Shown in pieces: positions 35,215 through 44,246 of a stretch of DNA of 64,000 nt (positions are counted from its first letter, which is position 1; every line of letters begins with the position of its first letter). The stretch is from DATFQE01 sp963733845. Lineage in GTDB: Bacteria > Actinomycetota > Thermoleophilia > Gaiellales > Gaiellaceae. Made by a program: the position numbers and the translations under genes. The notes under the pieces were generated by a model that was not told the DNA's origin, did not search any database, and worked only from the letters and a program-made list of their open reading frames with translations. The DNA is taken from positions 124,001 to 188,000 of the forward strand of contig CAVTEM010000004.1 in assembly GCA_963733845.1 (NCBI GenBank), written 5' to 3'.

Positions 35215-35415
35215 ATGTTCGCTGGCAAGGCTCTCCGCTGCGATTGCGGCTACGAGGTTCGGGAGGCCGACGAGGCCTCCCTCGTGGACTCGGTCCGGCG
35301 GCACGCCCTGGAGGCGCACGAGATCGAGTTCACCGTCGAGCTCGCGCTCGACGTGATCCGGCGTGCGGGCGTCGTGCCAAACGGCGAACACATGGGGAAT
35401 CGAGAGGAGGAATAG
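35215..35415 (+). CDS. DUF1059-like small protein
   Basis: A 66-residue protein with a CxC pair near the N-terminus (LRCDCGYEVRE) and a conserved helix with His residues (SVRRHALEAHEIEFT), the pattern of DUF1059. Function of the family is unknown. Its TAG is directly followed by the cupin ATG. It is divergent from the BTAD fusion across the 11-bp palindrome. Confidence 0.75.
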   Translation: MFAGKALRCDCGYEVREADEASLVDSVRRHALEAHEIEFTVELALDVIRRAGVVPNGEHMGNREEE

Positions 35416-35925
35416 ATGTCGAACAAGTCATCGTTCGCCAGGAGACGGAAGATCGTTGCTTCCGGAATCGTTCTCGGCTTCGTCGCCATCGTGGGCACCG
35501 CTCTCGCCACGCCGGGCATCGGGATCATCTCGGCGCCGGTCCATGCGCGGGGGACAATGAGCGAGAAACAGGTCATCAACAGCAAGTCCGGTGTGCACTT
35601 GAAGACGAAGGGTTCCGTCGACGTCGCAACGCAGCAGATCAGGATGGCCGGTGGAGGATCGACCGGCTGGCACAGCCATCCGGGGCCCGTGCTCGTGACC
35701 ATCAAGTCGGGGGCGTTGCGGCTGATCTACGCCGACGACGAGTCGTGCGAGGGCACGTTGTACGAGGCCGGCGACAGCTTCATCGACCGCGGCGACGCGG
35801 TCATCCACATCGCCCGGAACGAGTCGTTGGTCAACGAGGTCGAGTTCTGGGCGACGTATCTCATCCCCGGAGACCCGGGAACCGGTTTCCGGATCGACGC
35901 AACGCCTGCGCCGAGCGACTGCTAA
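35416..35925 (+). CDS. Secreted cupin-domain protein
   Basis: A 169-residue protein with a signal peptide or anchor (RKIVASGIVLGFVAIVGTALA) and a small cupin barrel. The first cupin motif is GWHSHPGPVLVTIKSG with His-x-His metal ligands; the second is GDSFIDRGDAVIHIARNES. Metal and substrate are unknown. A GAGGAGG ribosome site lies just before ATG 35416, within the end of the DUF1059-like gene, so the two are cotranscribed. Confidence 0.85.
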   Translation: MSNKSSFARRRKIVASGIVLGFVAIVGTALATPGIGIISAPVHARGTMSEKQVINSKSGVHLKTKGSVDVATQQIRMAGGGSTGWHSHPGPVLVTIKSGALRLIYADDESCEGTLYEAGDSFIDRGDAVIHIARNESLVNEVEFWATYLIPGDPGTGFRIDATPAPSDC

Positions 35926-36041
35926 GCCAGAGTCCGACTACGCCGACAGCCAGGGCCGCCGGCTGCCGCTCAACGCGCGGCGGCGGCCCTGACGCGGTCG
36001 CGACGGAACAAATCCACCCGCGGGTCCGTCATGAGGTGTGA

Positions 36042-36491
36042 ATGCGCCGCGTCTGCATCATCGCGATTCTGTTCGGAGCGCTCATCTGGGGGTCTGCGGG
36101 GGCATCCGTGACCGCCGCGCCGACGAGCGCTGGGAGCAAGAACGCGGTCGACCGCGCGACCGCGTTCCTGAGCGGCAAGCGGTTCACGCACCTCACCGAC
36201 ACGGGCACCATCGGGGTGCCCTCCTCCTACGACGAGCGGCTCCATCTCTGCGCCGGCGGTCGCTTCGTCTACGACGAGGGCTCGAACCTCCCCGAAGTCG
36301 GGACCCGCGTGAACCGGACGGTCGGACGCTGGCGTGTGCTGACGGCGAGCTTCAGCGGAGAGAGAGCTGTCGCCCGCGTGCGCGGGGTCGCACGCAACCG
36401 GGCACTCGTCGTCACCATCGCCAGCGACGGCCGCCGCACGGTCGTGGGCGGCCGCGCGGTGAGCGTGGGCCGCAGCGACCTCTGCCGCTAG
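36042..36491 (+). CDS. Secreted hypothetical protein
   Basis: A 149-residue protein with a signal peptide (MRRVCIIAILFGALIWGSAGAS) and a domain containing LHLCAGGRFVYDEGS and a terminal SDLCR. The Gly-Arg-Phe/Tyr pattern recalls small beta-rich lipocalin-like secreted domains, but no family is certain. Its stop overlaps the convergent cyclase gene by four bases. An AGGTG lies before ATG. Confidence 0.65.
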   Translation: MRRVCIIAILFGALIWGSAGASVTAAPTSAGSKNAVDRATAFLSGKRFTHLTDTGTIGVPSSYDERLHLCAGGRFVYDEGSNLPEVGTRVNRTVGRWRVLTASFSGERAVARVRGVARNRALVVTIASDGRRTVVGGRAVSVGRSDLCR

Positions 36492-38998
36492 GACGAGCCG
36501 GGCAGGCTTGCGAGCCCGCGCTCGCGTCCGGCCGCGTACTCCTCGTCGCCGATCGCGGCGCGGACGGCGGCCAGCGTCTCGTCGTGGACCTTGCGCTCGA
36601 GCGGCTCCAGCGACACGCCCGTCTCGCGGCGCACGCGCTCCGCGCCGCCGAGCGCCTCGGCCGCCTCGGCGAAGCGTCCCTCGCCGACGAGCACCGCGGC
36701 GAGGCCCTCGAGCGCGTAGTTCACGCCCTCCACCCAGCCGACGCGCTCGGACAGCCCCCGGCTCGACTCGAAGAGCTCTCGCGCGCGAGCCAGGTCGCCG
36801 CGGCGAAGCGCGACGAAGCCGAGATTCTGGAGCGGGATCGCCGTCTCCTCGTTGGCGCCGAGCTCGCGGAGGATGTCGAGGCTCGCGCTCAGCATGTTGT
36901 TCGGCCTCGTCCAGCTCGTCGAGCGTCAGCGCGAGGTAGCCGAGGTTCGAGCTCGTCAGCCCTTCGCCCCAGCGGTCGCCGCGGCGGGCCGCCAGCTCCA
37001 TGCTCTCGAGAAAGAGCGCCCGGGCCCGGTCCGGCTCATCGCCGGAGATGGCGAGCGCGGCGAGGTTGTTCAGCGAGGTCTGCACGCCTTCGAGGTCCTC
37101 GATCGCCCGGTAGAGCTCGAGCGCCTCGTCCGCGTAGCGCTGGGCGTCGTCGAAGCGGCCCTGCCGGTGGGCGAGGCTCATGGCGCCGCGGAGGGCCTTC
37201 GCGCGCAGCGCAGGCGGCTGCTCTCCCTCGGCGGCGAGCGCCTGCGCGAACCAGCGGCGGCCCTCGCCGAGGTAGCTGCGCACGTACCAGAAGTTGCGCA
37301 GTGCGCCGGCAAGGCGGAGCTCGAGCGCCGTCTCGCCGGCGTCGTGCGTCCAGGCGAGCGCGGCGCGCAGGTTGTCGTGGTCGGCCTCGACGCGCGCGAT
37401 CCAGTCGGCCTGCTCCTCGCCGCGGAGCACCGTCATCTCGGCGGACTCGGCGAACTCGGCGAAGTGCTCGGCGTGGCGCCTGCGCATCGCCCTCGGCTTC
37501 CTGCGCGCTCCTCGAGCCGCTCGAGCGCGTAGGCGCGAATCGTCTCCAGCATGTGGAACCGGGTGCCCGAATGGCGGAGCAGGCTGTGCTCGGTCAGGGT
37601 CTCCAGCGCGAACACGTCCACGCCGCAGACGTCGTCGGCCGACGCGAGCGTGAACCCGCCCGAGAAGACGCCGAGCCGGGCGAGCGCCTCGCGCTCGGTG
37701 TTCTCGAGCAGCTCGTAGCTCCAGTCGATCGCGGCTCTCAGCGTCCGATGGCGCTCGGGGAGGTCGCGGCCCCCGCCCGCGAGCAGGCCCATCCGGTCGG
37801 AGAGCCGCTCGAGCAGCTGCTCGGGAGCGAGAACGCGCACCCGTGCGGCCGCGAGCTCGACGGCGAGCGGGAGGCCGTCGAGGGCGGCGCAGAGCTCGGC
37901 GATGGCGCCGTCGGCCGCGAACTCGGGCCGGATCGCCGAGGCCCGCTCGGTGAACAGCGCCACGGCGGCCTCGGCGCTCAGGCCCCCGAGCGCGAACTCG
38001 CGCTCGCCGCGGATGCGCAGCGGGATTCTGCTCGTGGCCAGCACCTTCAGGCGGGGCGCGGCTGCGAGCAGCCGTGCCACGAGCGGCGACGCGCCGAGCA
38101 CCTGCTCGAGGTTGTCCAACACGAGCAGCGTGTCCCGGCGGACGAGGAAGCGCTCGAGCGCGGCCTCGAGCGAGCCGGCGCTCTCCTCGACGCCGACCGC
38201 GTGCGCGATCGCCGTCAGCACCAGGGCGGGCTCCGAGACCGCGGCCAGCTCGACGAACACGATCGCGTCCGGGAAGTCGAGCTCCGGCTGGGCGGCGACC
38301 TCGAGCGCGAGCCGGGTCTTGCCCGCGCCGCCGGGCCCGGTCACCGTCACGCAGCGCACGTCTTCGAGGGCGAGCAGCTCGCACAGCTCGGCCACCTCGC
38401 TCGCGCGGCCGACGATCGGCGTGGGAGGCGCGGGCAGCACGAGCCCGGAGCCCTCGAGCGAGCGAGGCGGCGGGAACTCTGCGGACGCGCCTTCGACCAC
38501 GAGCTGGTAGAGGGGCTGCGGCTCGGGCAGGTCCTTCAGCCGGTGCTCGCCGAGTGCGCGCACCCGCGTGTGCGGGACCAGCGCCCTGGTCGCCTCGGAG
38601 AGCAGGATCTGGCCGCCGTGCGCGGCGTCGGCGATCCGGGCCGCACGGTGCACGTCGAGGCCCACGTAGCCCTCGCCGGAACGCCTGGCGACCCCGCTGT
38701 GGATGCCCATGCGAACCCGAAGCTCCACCCCTTCGGGCCAGTCGTGCTCGGTGATCGCCCGCTGGGCGGTGGCTGCGGCGGCGACGGCGCCGGCCGGCCG
38801 CTCGAAGACGACGAAGAAGCTGTCGCCCGACGTCCCGACCTCGCGGCCCGCCTCGCCGGCGAACGCGTCGCGGAGCAGCTTGCAATGATCGGCGAAGACG
38901 TCGTCGTAGGCTTCGCCGAGCCGGTCGAGAAGACGAGTGGACCCCTCGATGTCGGTGAAGAGGAAAGTGGCGCTCTCCGACCGCCCGGCCTCTGACAC
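36488..38998 (-). CDS. Class III cyclase / NB-ARC ATPase / TPR regulator, two frame breaks
   Basis: The N-terminal 170 residues are a class III adenylate/guanylate cyclase domain (FLFTDIEGSTRLLDRLGEAY, TSGDSFFVVFERP, MGIHSGVARR, GLDVHRAARIADAA). Next is an NB-ARC/AAA-type ATPase (Walker A TGPGGAGKT, LLVLDNLEQV, LATSRIPLRIRGE, GLPLAVELAAARVR). The last 300 residues are TPR-like repeats. The second metal-binding Asp is replaced by Gly-Asp-Ser, a common variant, so activity is uncertain. Frames change near 37505 and 36900. GTG 38998 is chosen because TACAAT lies six bases upstream. Confidence 0.83.
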
Positions 38999-39004
38999 AC
39001 GGCG

Positions 39005-39014
39005 ATTGTAGGCT
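39005..39014. promoter_or_regulatory. Back-to-back -10 hexamers for divergent genes
   Basis: On the minus strand TACAAT (39010-39005) is six bases from GTG 38998. On the plus strand TAGGCT (39009-39014) is eight bases from GTG 39023. The two hexamers overlap by two bases, so polymerase binding in one direction would exclude the other. Confidence 0.5.
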
Positions 39015-39022
39015 CGGCCGCG

Positions 39023-39142
39023 GTGACCGCCCGACGCCGGATCCCGCGCCGCCTGGAGCGCGCCCTGCTCGGACCGCTGATGGCGCTCGCCGCCTTCGTG
39101 GCGGAGCGGCGCCTCTTGAAGCAGCTCAGGCGCCGCCGCTAG
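39023..39142 (+). CDS. Small basic hypothetical peptide (39 residues)
   Basis: GTG 39023 opens a 39-codon frame with basic ends (TARRRIPRRLERA, LLKQLRRRR) around a hydrophobic helix (LLGPLMALAAFVAE). TAGGCT eight bases upstream fits the leaderless pattern. It stands between the cyclase and UbiB genes. No family recognised; a membrane-associated or cationic peptide is possible. Confidence 0.4.
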   Translation: MTARRRIPRRLERALLGPLMALAAFVAERRLLKQLRRRR

Positions 39143-39173
39143 CCAGGCGCGGCATTCCGCCAGGCGCCCCGGG

Positions 39174-40752
39174 CTAGCTGCGGCGGCGGAAGACGTCGAC
39201 GAGGAGCATCCCCGTGAGGAAGACCCCGGCGCCTCCGAACGCGACCGGCACCCACGCGTCGACAGTGTCGGCGCTCGCTGTCACCGCGGACCCGAGGATC
39301 GCGGCCGCGCCCGTGAGCCCGAGCGAGAGGCGACGTGCCGCACCGCGGACGACCTCCTCCAGCTCCGTCCCGCGGAAGTGCACCTGGAGCTTCTGGCCCG
39401 GCCGCGCGCCGGTGACGCGCTCGAACGCCTCGACCAGCCGGATCGCGCGCACCCGGAGCTTCTGGCCCTCGTAGAACATGCGCTTGGGGTCGGCCGAGCT
39501 TCGCACGCGCGTGAGCAGGTCGCGCAGGACGAAGCCGCCGACCGCGGAGAACGGGTCGAGGGTGGGATCGAGCACCATCGCGGCCGACTGCATCTGGGCG
39601 AGCGCCTTGCCCGTGAGCGCGAGCGAGGCCGGGAGCCGTACGCCGTGCCGGGTGGCCGTCTCCGTGATCGACTGCAGGATCGGCCCGAGCTCGAGCTCCT
39701 GCAGCGAGGCGTGCCTGTAGGTGCCGAGCAGGGCGCCCAGCTCCTCGCGTAGGCCGGCGAGGTCGAGGTCCGAGCGCAGGTGGTCACCGCCGAGCTGGAG
39801 CACGACCTCGGTGAGAAAGCCTGCGTCCTCCTGCCAGAACGCCATCAGGAGCAGCAGCACGAGGTCGCGAGTCTCGGGTGGGACCTCGCCGACCATCCCG
39901 AGGTCGAGGAACCAGACGCGGTCGTCCGCCCAGAGCAAGTTCCCGGGGTGGGGGTCGGCGTGGAAGAAGCCCTCGGTCAGGATCTGGCGGAAGTAGCTCT
40001 CGACGAGCTGGCGGGCGGCCTCGGAGCGCGCCTCGCCCGCGGGCGCCTGCGTGATGGGCACGCCCTCGATCCACTCGAGCACGAGCAGCCGCCGAGACGT
40101 GTAGCGCTGGTGCACGCGCGGCACGCCGAGGCGCGGGAACGGCTCCAGCACCTCGCGCAGCCGCTCGACGTTGCCCGCCTCCTGGGTGAAGTCGAGCTCG
40201 CGGCGGAGCGAGTCGGAGAGGTGCTCGGTGACGGCGGGCAGGTCGACCACCTGGCGGAACACGGGCCGGTTCTGGGTCTTCTCCGCGAACAGCGAGAGCA
40301 GTCCGAGGTCGCGGAGGATCTCCTCGCGCGCGGTCGGGCGCTGGACCTTGATGGCCACGTCCTCGCCCGTCTCGAGCCGGGCCTTGTGCACCTGGCCGAT
40401 CGTCCCGGCGGCGAGCGGCTTGGGCTCGACGCTCTCGAACACGTCCTCCCAGGGGACGCCGAGCTCCTCCTCCATCACCGCGACGACCTCGGCCTCGCTC
40501 ATCGGCGGCACCCGGTCCTGCAGCGACGCCAGCTCCTCGACGAACTCCGGCGGCAGCAGGTCGGGCCGCGTCGAGAGCATTTGGCCGAGCTTGGCGAAGG
40601 TCGGCCCGAGCTCCTCCAGCGCCTCGCGAAAGCCGCGGGCGCGGTCGCGGGTGGAGCCGCCTCGGCTGCTGCAGGCCGTGCCGCGCCATCACGCGGCCGA
40701 TCTGCGCCGCACGCCCGAGCAGCGTGCCCTCGACCTCCGGCTCGACCGTCAC
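39174..40752 (-). CDS. ABC1/UbiB-family atypical kinase, frameshifted
   Basis: The reading starts at GTG 40752 (VTVEPEVEGTLLGRAAQIGRV), changes frame by one base near 40660, and continues through GQMLSTRPDLLPPEF to the stop at 39174. Kinase-like motifs are AAGTIGQVHKA (A-rich loop in place of the P-loop), VAIKVQRP, FFHADPHPGNLLW and FLDLGMVG. Two C-terminal TM helices are present (SLGLTGAAAILGSAV and AFGGAGVFLTGMLLV). The family supports quinone and lipid metabolism as an ATPase/kinase. GTGA overlap with uspA. Confidence 0.87.
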
Positions 40753-41165
40753 GGCTGGGTCGTGTTGACGATGATCACGGTGCAGGGAGCGTTGTGCGAG
40801 ACGCGGTTCGGCACGTTGCCGAGCAGGAACTCCTTGCGGCCCTGCATCCCGACGCTGCCGACGACGAGAACGTCGGCGTCCTCCTCCCGGGCGGCGGCGC
40901 AGATCCCCTCGGCGGGATCGTCGGCGCGGCGCACGAGCGGGCGCACGTTCTCGCCCAGGCCGGCCGCGTACGCGGCCAGGTCGCCCTCGAGCTCGGAGGG
41001 GACTCCGTCGATGGTCACGCGCAGCACGACGAGCTCGGCCCCGTAGCGCTCGGCCATCTCGGCGGCCCACTCGACCGCCCTGTGGGCGGTCTCGGACCGG
41101 TCGGTCGCGACCAGCACACGCGTCACGCGCGCCTTCGGCTCCCGTCTCCGCAGTCTGGACAGCAT
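40749..41165 (-). CDS. Universal stress protein A family
   Basis: A 138-residue UspA domain: VTRVLVATDRSETAHRAVEWA at the start and the ATP-binding pattern GSVGMQGRKEFLLGNVPN followed by APCTVIIV at the end. TACCAT lies 7 bases before ATG 41165, giving a leaderless promoter. The ubiB-like gene overlaps its stop. The amidase gene diverges 18 bases away. Confidence 0.92.
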   Translation of the reverse strand: MLSRLRRREPKARVTRVLVATDRSETAHRAVEWAAEMAERYGAELVVLRVTIDGVPSELEGDLAAYAAGLGENVRPLVRRADDPAEGICAAAREEDADVLVVGSVGMQGRKEFLLGNVPNRVSHNAPCTVIIVNTTQP

Positions 41166-41183
41166 CGGCAGGATGGTACGCCG

Positions 41184-41825
41184 ATGCTCGCCGAAGCTCT
41201 CGCCGCGACGCTGATCTGCCTCGATCCCGGTCACGCGACCGCCCCGTCCGTGGGCGCCCAGGTCGAGCCGATCGGGCCGGGCTCGCGCGTGACGAAGATC
41301 AAGGACGGGGGCGGCGCTGCCGGCGAGGCGGAGGTCGCGCTCGCGATCGCGCGGCGGACGCGCACCGAGCTTCAGCGCCGTGGCTACCGGGTGGTGATGA
41401 CGCGCGACGGCGGCCTCTTCCGCGGTGGGAACATCGAGCGCGCGCGCTTCTGCAACCGCCGAGGGGCCGCGCTGATGCTCCGAATCCACGCCGACGGGTC
41501 GCGCGATCCGGGCAGCCGTGGGGTGGCGACGCTCTTCCCCGCGCGGCGGGCCGGGTGGACGAGCGACGTCTACGGGGCGAGCCTGCGCGCTGCACGCCTG
41601 CTTCAGCGTTCCGTCGTCGCCGCCACCGGGGCCCGCGACCTCGGGCTCAGCCGGCGCTCAGATCTGACGGGCTTCAACTGGGCCGACGTTCCGGTGGTCC
41701 TGGTCGAGACGGGGTTCATGACGAACGCCGTCGAGCGGCGGCTACTGCGAACCGCGGCCTACCAGGCCCGCGTCGCGCGCGGGCTTGCGACCGGGGTGGC
41801 GATGTTCACTCCGGCTCGGACTTAG
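41184..41825 (+). CDS. N-acetylmuramoyl-L-alanine amidase (Amidase_3)
   Basis: A 213-residue amidase catalytic domain. Zinc ligands and catalytic residues are visible: His in ICLDPGHAT, Glu in GEAEVALAIARR, His in LMLRIHADGS and the catalytic Glu in VVLVETGFMTN. It cuts the MurNAc-L-Ala bond of peptidoglycan. No clear signal peptide is present, unlike most homologues, so export is unexplained; a start further upstream is blocked by uspA. ATG 41184. Confidence 0.88.
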   Translation: MLAEALAATLICLDPGHATAPSVGAQVEPIGPGSRVTKIKDGGGAAGEAEVALAIARRTRTELQRRGYRVVMTRDGGLFRGGNIERARFCNRRGAALMLRIHADGSRDPGSRGVATLFPARRAGWTSDVYGASLRAARLLQRSVVAATGARDLGLSRRSDLTGFNWADVPVVLVETGFMTNAVERRLLRTAAYQARVARGLATGVAMFTPART

Positions 41826-42135
41826 GCTTCTTGGCGCTCGAGCGGCGGCGCATCTCGCCTGCGACCGCGTGGCCGTGCGAGTGCACCTTGCGTCGCCTCT
41901 CCTCGAGGTCCTCGCCGGTCGGCTCCGCCTCGTCCACGGGCGTCTCGCCCCCCTCCGCCTCGTCGCGCTCGGCGACGACCTCGCGGGCCTCGGCGAGCTT
42001 GTCGCGAAGCTCGTCCGCCCTCGGATCGGGGGCCGGCTCGACCTCCGGCGCGGTCACCGGAGGGCGGCGAAGCGCATAGGCCAAACCCGCTCCCAGAGCG
42101 GCTCCGGCAGCCAGATAAGCGACGGGCCGACGCAT
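41806..42135 (-). CDS. Hypothetical membrane-anchored acidic protein
   Basis: A 109-residue protein: one N-terminal TM helix (VAYLAAGAALGAGLAYAL), a Pro-rich linker, a charged coiled-coil-like helix (ADELRDKLAEAREVVAERDE) and a basic tail (RRRSSAKKPKSEPE). TAGCAT lies eight bases before ATG 42135. The 3' end overlaps the convergent amidase gene by 20 bases. Unrecognised. Confidence 0.6.
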   Translation of the reverse strand: MRRPVAYLAAGAALGAGLAYALRRPPVTAPEVEPAPDPRADELRDKLAEAREVVAERDEAEGGETPVDEAEPTGEDLEERRRKVHSHGHAVAGEMRRRSSAKKPKSEPE

Positions 42136-42246
42136 CGAGGCCGATGCTACACTGCCCGCTCTTCCTGCCCCGCCCGCACCGCCGGCCCGAGCGGCGGCAA
42201 CACCGGTGAGGCCGACTCAGACCGAAGGAAGGAGCCACTCGGAACC

Positions 42247-42619
42247 GTGATCGACTACGAGATCCTGCTCATGCTCGACCCGGAGCTCCCGGAGGAGCGC
42301 CAGTCCGAGATCGTCACGCGCACGCGCGGAGCTGATCGAGAAGGGCGGCGGCACCTGGGAGGCTCACGATGTCTGGGGGCGGCGCAAGCTCGCCTACGAG
42401 ATCGACCACAAGCCCGACGGCGCCTACCACCTGCTCACCTTCTCGGCCGAGCCGGAGGCGCTGGCCGAGGTCTCGCGGATCCTCCGCATCAGCGACGGCG
42501 TCATGCGCCACATGGCCGTGCGGCGCCCGCAGACAGGGCAGACTCGGCCAATGGCGCCGTCCGAGCCGCGCAGTCAGGATGTCGCGGAACCTGTAAGCGT
42601 CGCCTCGGAGGAGGAGTAA
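42247..42619 (+). CDS. rpsF: 30S ribosomal protein S6, frameshifted
   Basis: GTG 42247 begins IDYEILLMLDPELPEE, the S6 N-terminus. After a one-base change near 42325-42330 the frame continues ELIEKGGGTWEAHDVWGRRKLAYEID and YHLLTFSAEP, then a short acidic tail ending ASEEE. Dropping one base restores the family alignment exactly. Since rpsF is highly conserved and the neighbours are intact, a sequence error is likely. First gene of the rpsF-ssb-rpsR-rplI cluster. Confidence 0.9.
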
Positions 42620-42623
42620 CCCA

Positions 42624-43064
42624 ATGGCGAACATCAATCGTGTCGTCCTCGTCGGCAATCTCACGCGTGATCCCGAGCTGCGTCACACGCCCAGCGGCTC
42701 GTCGGTCTGCAAGCTGCGGATCGCGGTGAACAGCCGCACCAAGGACGCCCAGGGCAACTGGGGCGACAAGCCCAACTACTTCGACGTCACCGTCTGGGGC
42801 AACCAGGCGGAGAGCTGCTCGCAGTTCCTCTCCAAGGGCCGCCCGATCGGCGTCGACGGCCGCCTCGACTGGCGTGAGTGGGAGGCCCAGGACGGCTCCA
42901 AGCGCCAGGCGGTCGAGATCATCGCCGACACCGTCCAGTTCCTCGGCAGCCGTGAGGGCGGCGAAGGCGGCGGCGAGCGTCAGTTCGTACCCGCCAACGC
43001 CGGTGCCGGCTCCGGCGCGGGCCCCGACTTCGGCCAGGGCGCCGACGACGACATCCCCTTCTAA
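42624..43064 (+). CDS. ssb: Single-stranded DNA-binding protein
   Basis: A 146-residue SSB: OB-fold start INRVVLVGNLTRDPELRHTP, FDVTVWGNQAE, GRPIGVDGRLDWREWE, a Gly-rich linker and the conserved acidic tip DDDIPF that binds partner proteins. GGAGGAGGAG within the end of rpsF provides the ribosome site. Intact. Confidence 0.96.
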   Translation: MANINRVVLVGNLTRDPELRHTPSGSSVCKLRIAVNSRTKDAQGNWGDKPNYFDVTVWGNQAESCSQFLSKGRPIGVDGRLDWREWEAQDGSKRQAVEIIADTVQFLGSREGGEGGGERQFVPANAGAGSGAGPDFGQGADDDIPF

Positions 43065-43072
43065 GGAGAGCG

Positions 43073-43346
43073 ATGGCACCACCGAGAGAACGCGACAGCA
43101 AGCGCCGCAAGCCGCCGATGGGCGGGTCGCCGGGCGGGCCGCGACGGAAGAACTGCTTCTTCTGCCGCGAGAAGATCGTGGAGGTCGACTACAAGAACTA
43201 CAACCAGCTGCGGCGCTACGTCTCCGAGAAGGGAAAGATCCGCTCGCGCCGGATCACGGGCACCTGCCGCCGGCATCAGAGCCAGGTGGCGTTGGCGGTC
43301 AAGCGGGCGCGCGAGATGGCGCTGCTGCCCTACGTCACGAACCTAG
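43073..43346 (+). CDS. rpsR: 30S ribosomal protein S18 (stop codon out of frame)
   Basis: The S18 sequence runs from KNCFFCREKIVEVDYKNY (a CxxC zinc-type S18) to AREMALLPYVTN. A TAG at 43344-43346 would end it exactly where S18 ends in other bacteria, but one extra C at about 43343 puts it out of frame and reads on as LA into the ATG of L9. As written, S18 and L9 form one 342-codon frame. The extra base fits the error pattern elsewhere, so two genes are annotated. Confidence 0.88.
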
Positions 43347-43348
43347 CC

Positions 43349-44101
43349 ATGGAAGTCATCCTGCTCAGCGACGTGGAGAAGGTCGGGCTGCGCGGCGAGG
43401 TGGTCGACGTCACGCGTGGCTACGCCCGCAACTTCCTGCTTCCGCGGCGGCTGGCCGAGGAGGCGACAGCGGGCCGGGTCGCGGAGTTGCGCAAGCGCGA
43501 GGAGCGGCGCGGGCGCCAGGAGGCCAAGAACACCGAGCAGGCGGCGGAGATCGCCGAGGTGCTCGGCAAGACGGTGCTCCGCTTCGAGGTCAAGTCGGGC
43601 CCGACCGGGTCGCTGTTCGGCTCGGTCACGCCCACCGACATCGCCGACGAGATCTGGCGGACGCGCAAGATCCGCGTCGACCGGCGCAAGATCGGCCTCG
43701 ACGACCCGATCAAGCGGATCGGCCGCTACGAGGTCACGATCGCCGTCTTCGAGGGCGTCGGCGTCGACGTCAAGACGCTGGTGGTGCCAGAGGGCGGCGA
43801 GCTGCCTCCCGAGGAGGAGCTCGAGGCGATGGTCGCTGCCGAGGAGGCAGCCGCGCAGGAGGCCGAGGCTGAGGCCGAGGGGACGGTCGTCGACCCACTC
43901 GAGGCCGCGGTCGAGGAGCTCGAGGCTGCGGAGGCGGAAGCCGAAGCGGAGGCGGAGGCCGAGCCAGAGGCGGAGGCCGAGCCAGAGGCGGACGCTGAAG
44001 CAGAGGCAGTCGTCGAGACCACCGCCGAGGCCGAGGAGCAGGAGCCGGTCGAGACGTCCGACGAGGCGATCGGCGAGCACGCCGACGCCGAGCCCCGCTA
44101 G
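43349..44101 (+). CDS. rplI: 50S ribosomal protein L9 with long acidic tail
   Basis: ATG 43349 starts MEVILLSDVEKVGLRGEVVD with the L9 signature GYARNFLLPRRLAEEAT. The connecting helix (RGRQEAKNTEQAAEIAEVL) and C-terminal domain (GPTGSLFGSVTPTDIADEI) follow. The core ends near residue 150, as usual. About 100 more residues form a Glu/Ala-rich tail (EAEAEAEPEAEAEPEADAE) that is absent in most L9 proteins. See rpsR for the apparent in-frame join. Confidence 0.92.
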   Translation: MEVILLSDVEKVGLRGEVVDVTRGYARNFLLPRRLAEEATAGRVAELRKREERRGRQEAKNTEQAAEIAEVLGKTVLRFEVKSGPTGSLFGSVTPTDIADEIWRTRKIRVDRRKIGLDDPIKRIGRYEVTIAVFEGVGVDVKTLVVPEGGELPPEEELEAMVAAEEAAAQEAEAEAEGTVVDPLEAAVEELEAAEAEAEAEAEAEPEAEAEPEADAEAEAVVETTAEAEEQEPVETSDEAIGEHADAEPR

Positions 44102-44162
44102 AGCCGAGAGCGCACATTTCGTTCCACAGGCGGACCCACCGCACTGTGGAAAAACCGCCAAA

Positions 44163-44192
44163 GATCACGCTCTTAGCAGAGAGTTCGTGATC
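44163..44192. terminator. Stem-loop after rplI
   Basis: GATCACG (44163-44169) pairs with CGTGATC (44186-44192), extended by CTCT/AGAG with a small bulge. It lies 62 bases after rplI and before dnaB. No T-run, so it may be a weak terminator or processing site. The rest of 44102-44349 holds an SOS-like box but no gene. Confidence 0.45.
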
Positions 44193-44246
44193 GGGTCCTG
44201 TTCGGGAAGCTGGGGACGACGTCCGACCCGCTGGGGACAATCGGAA

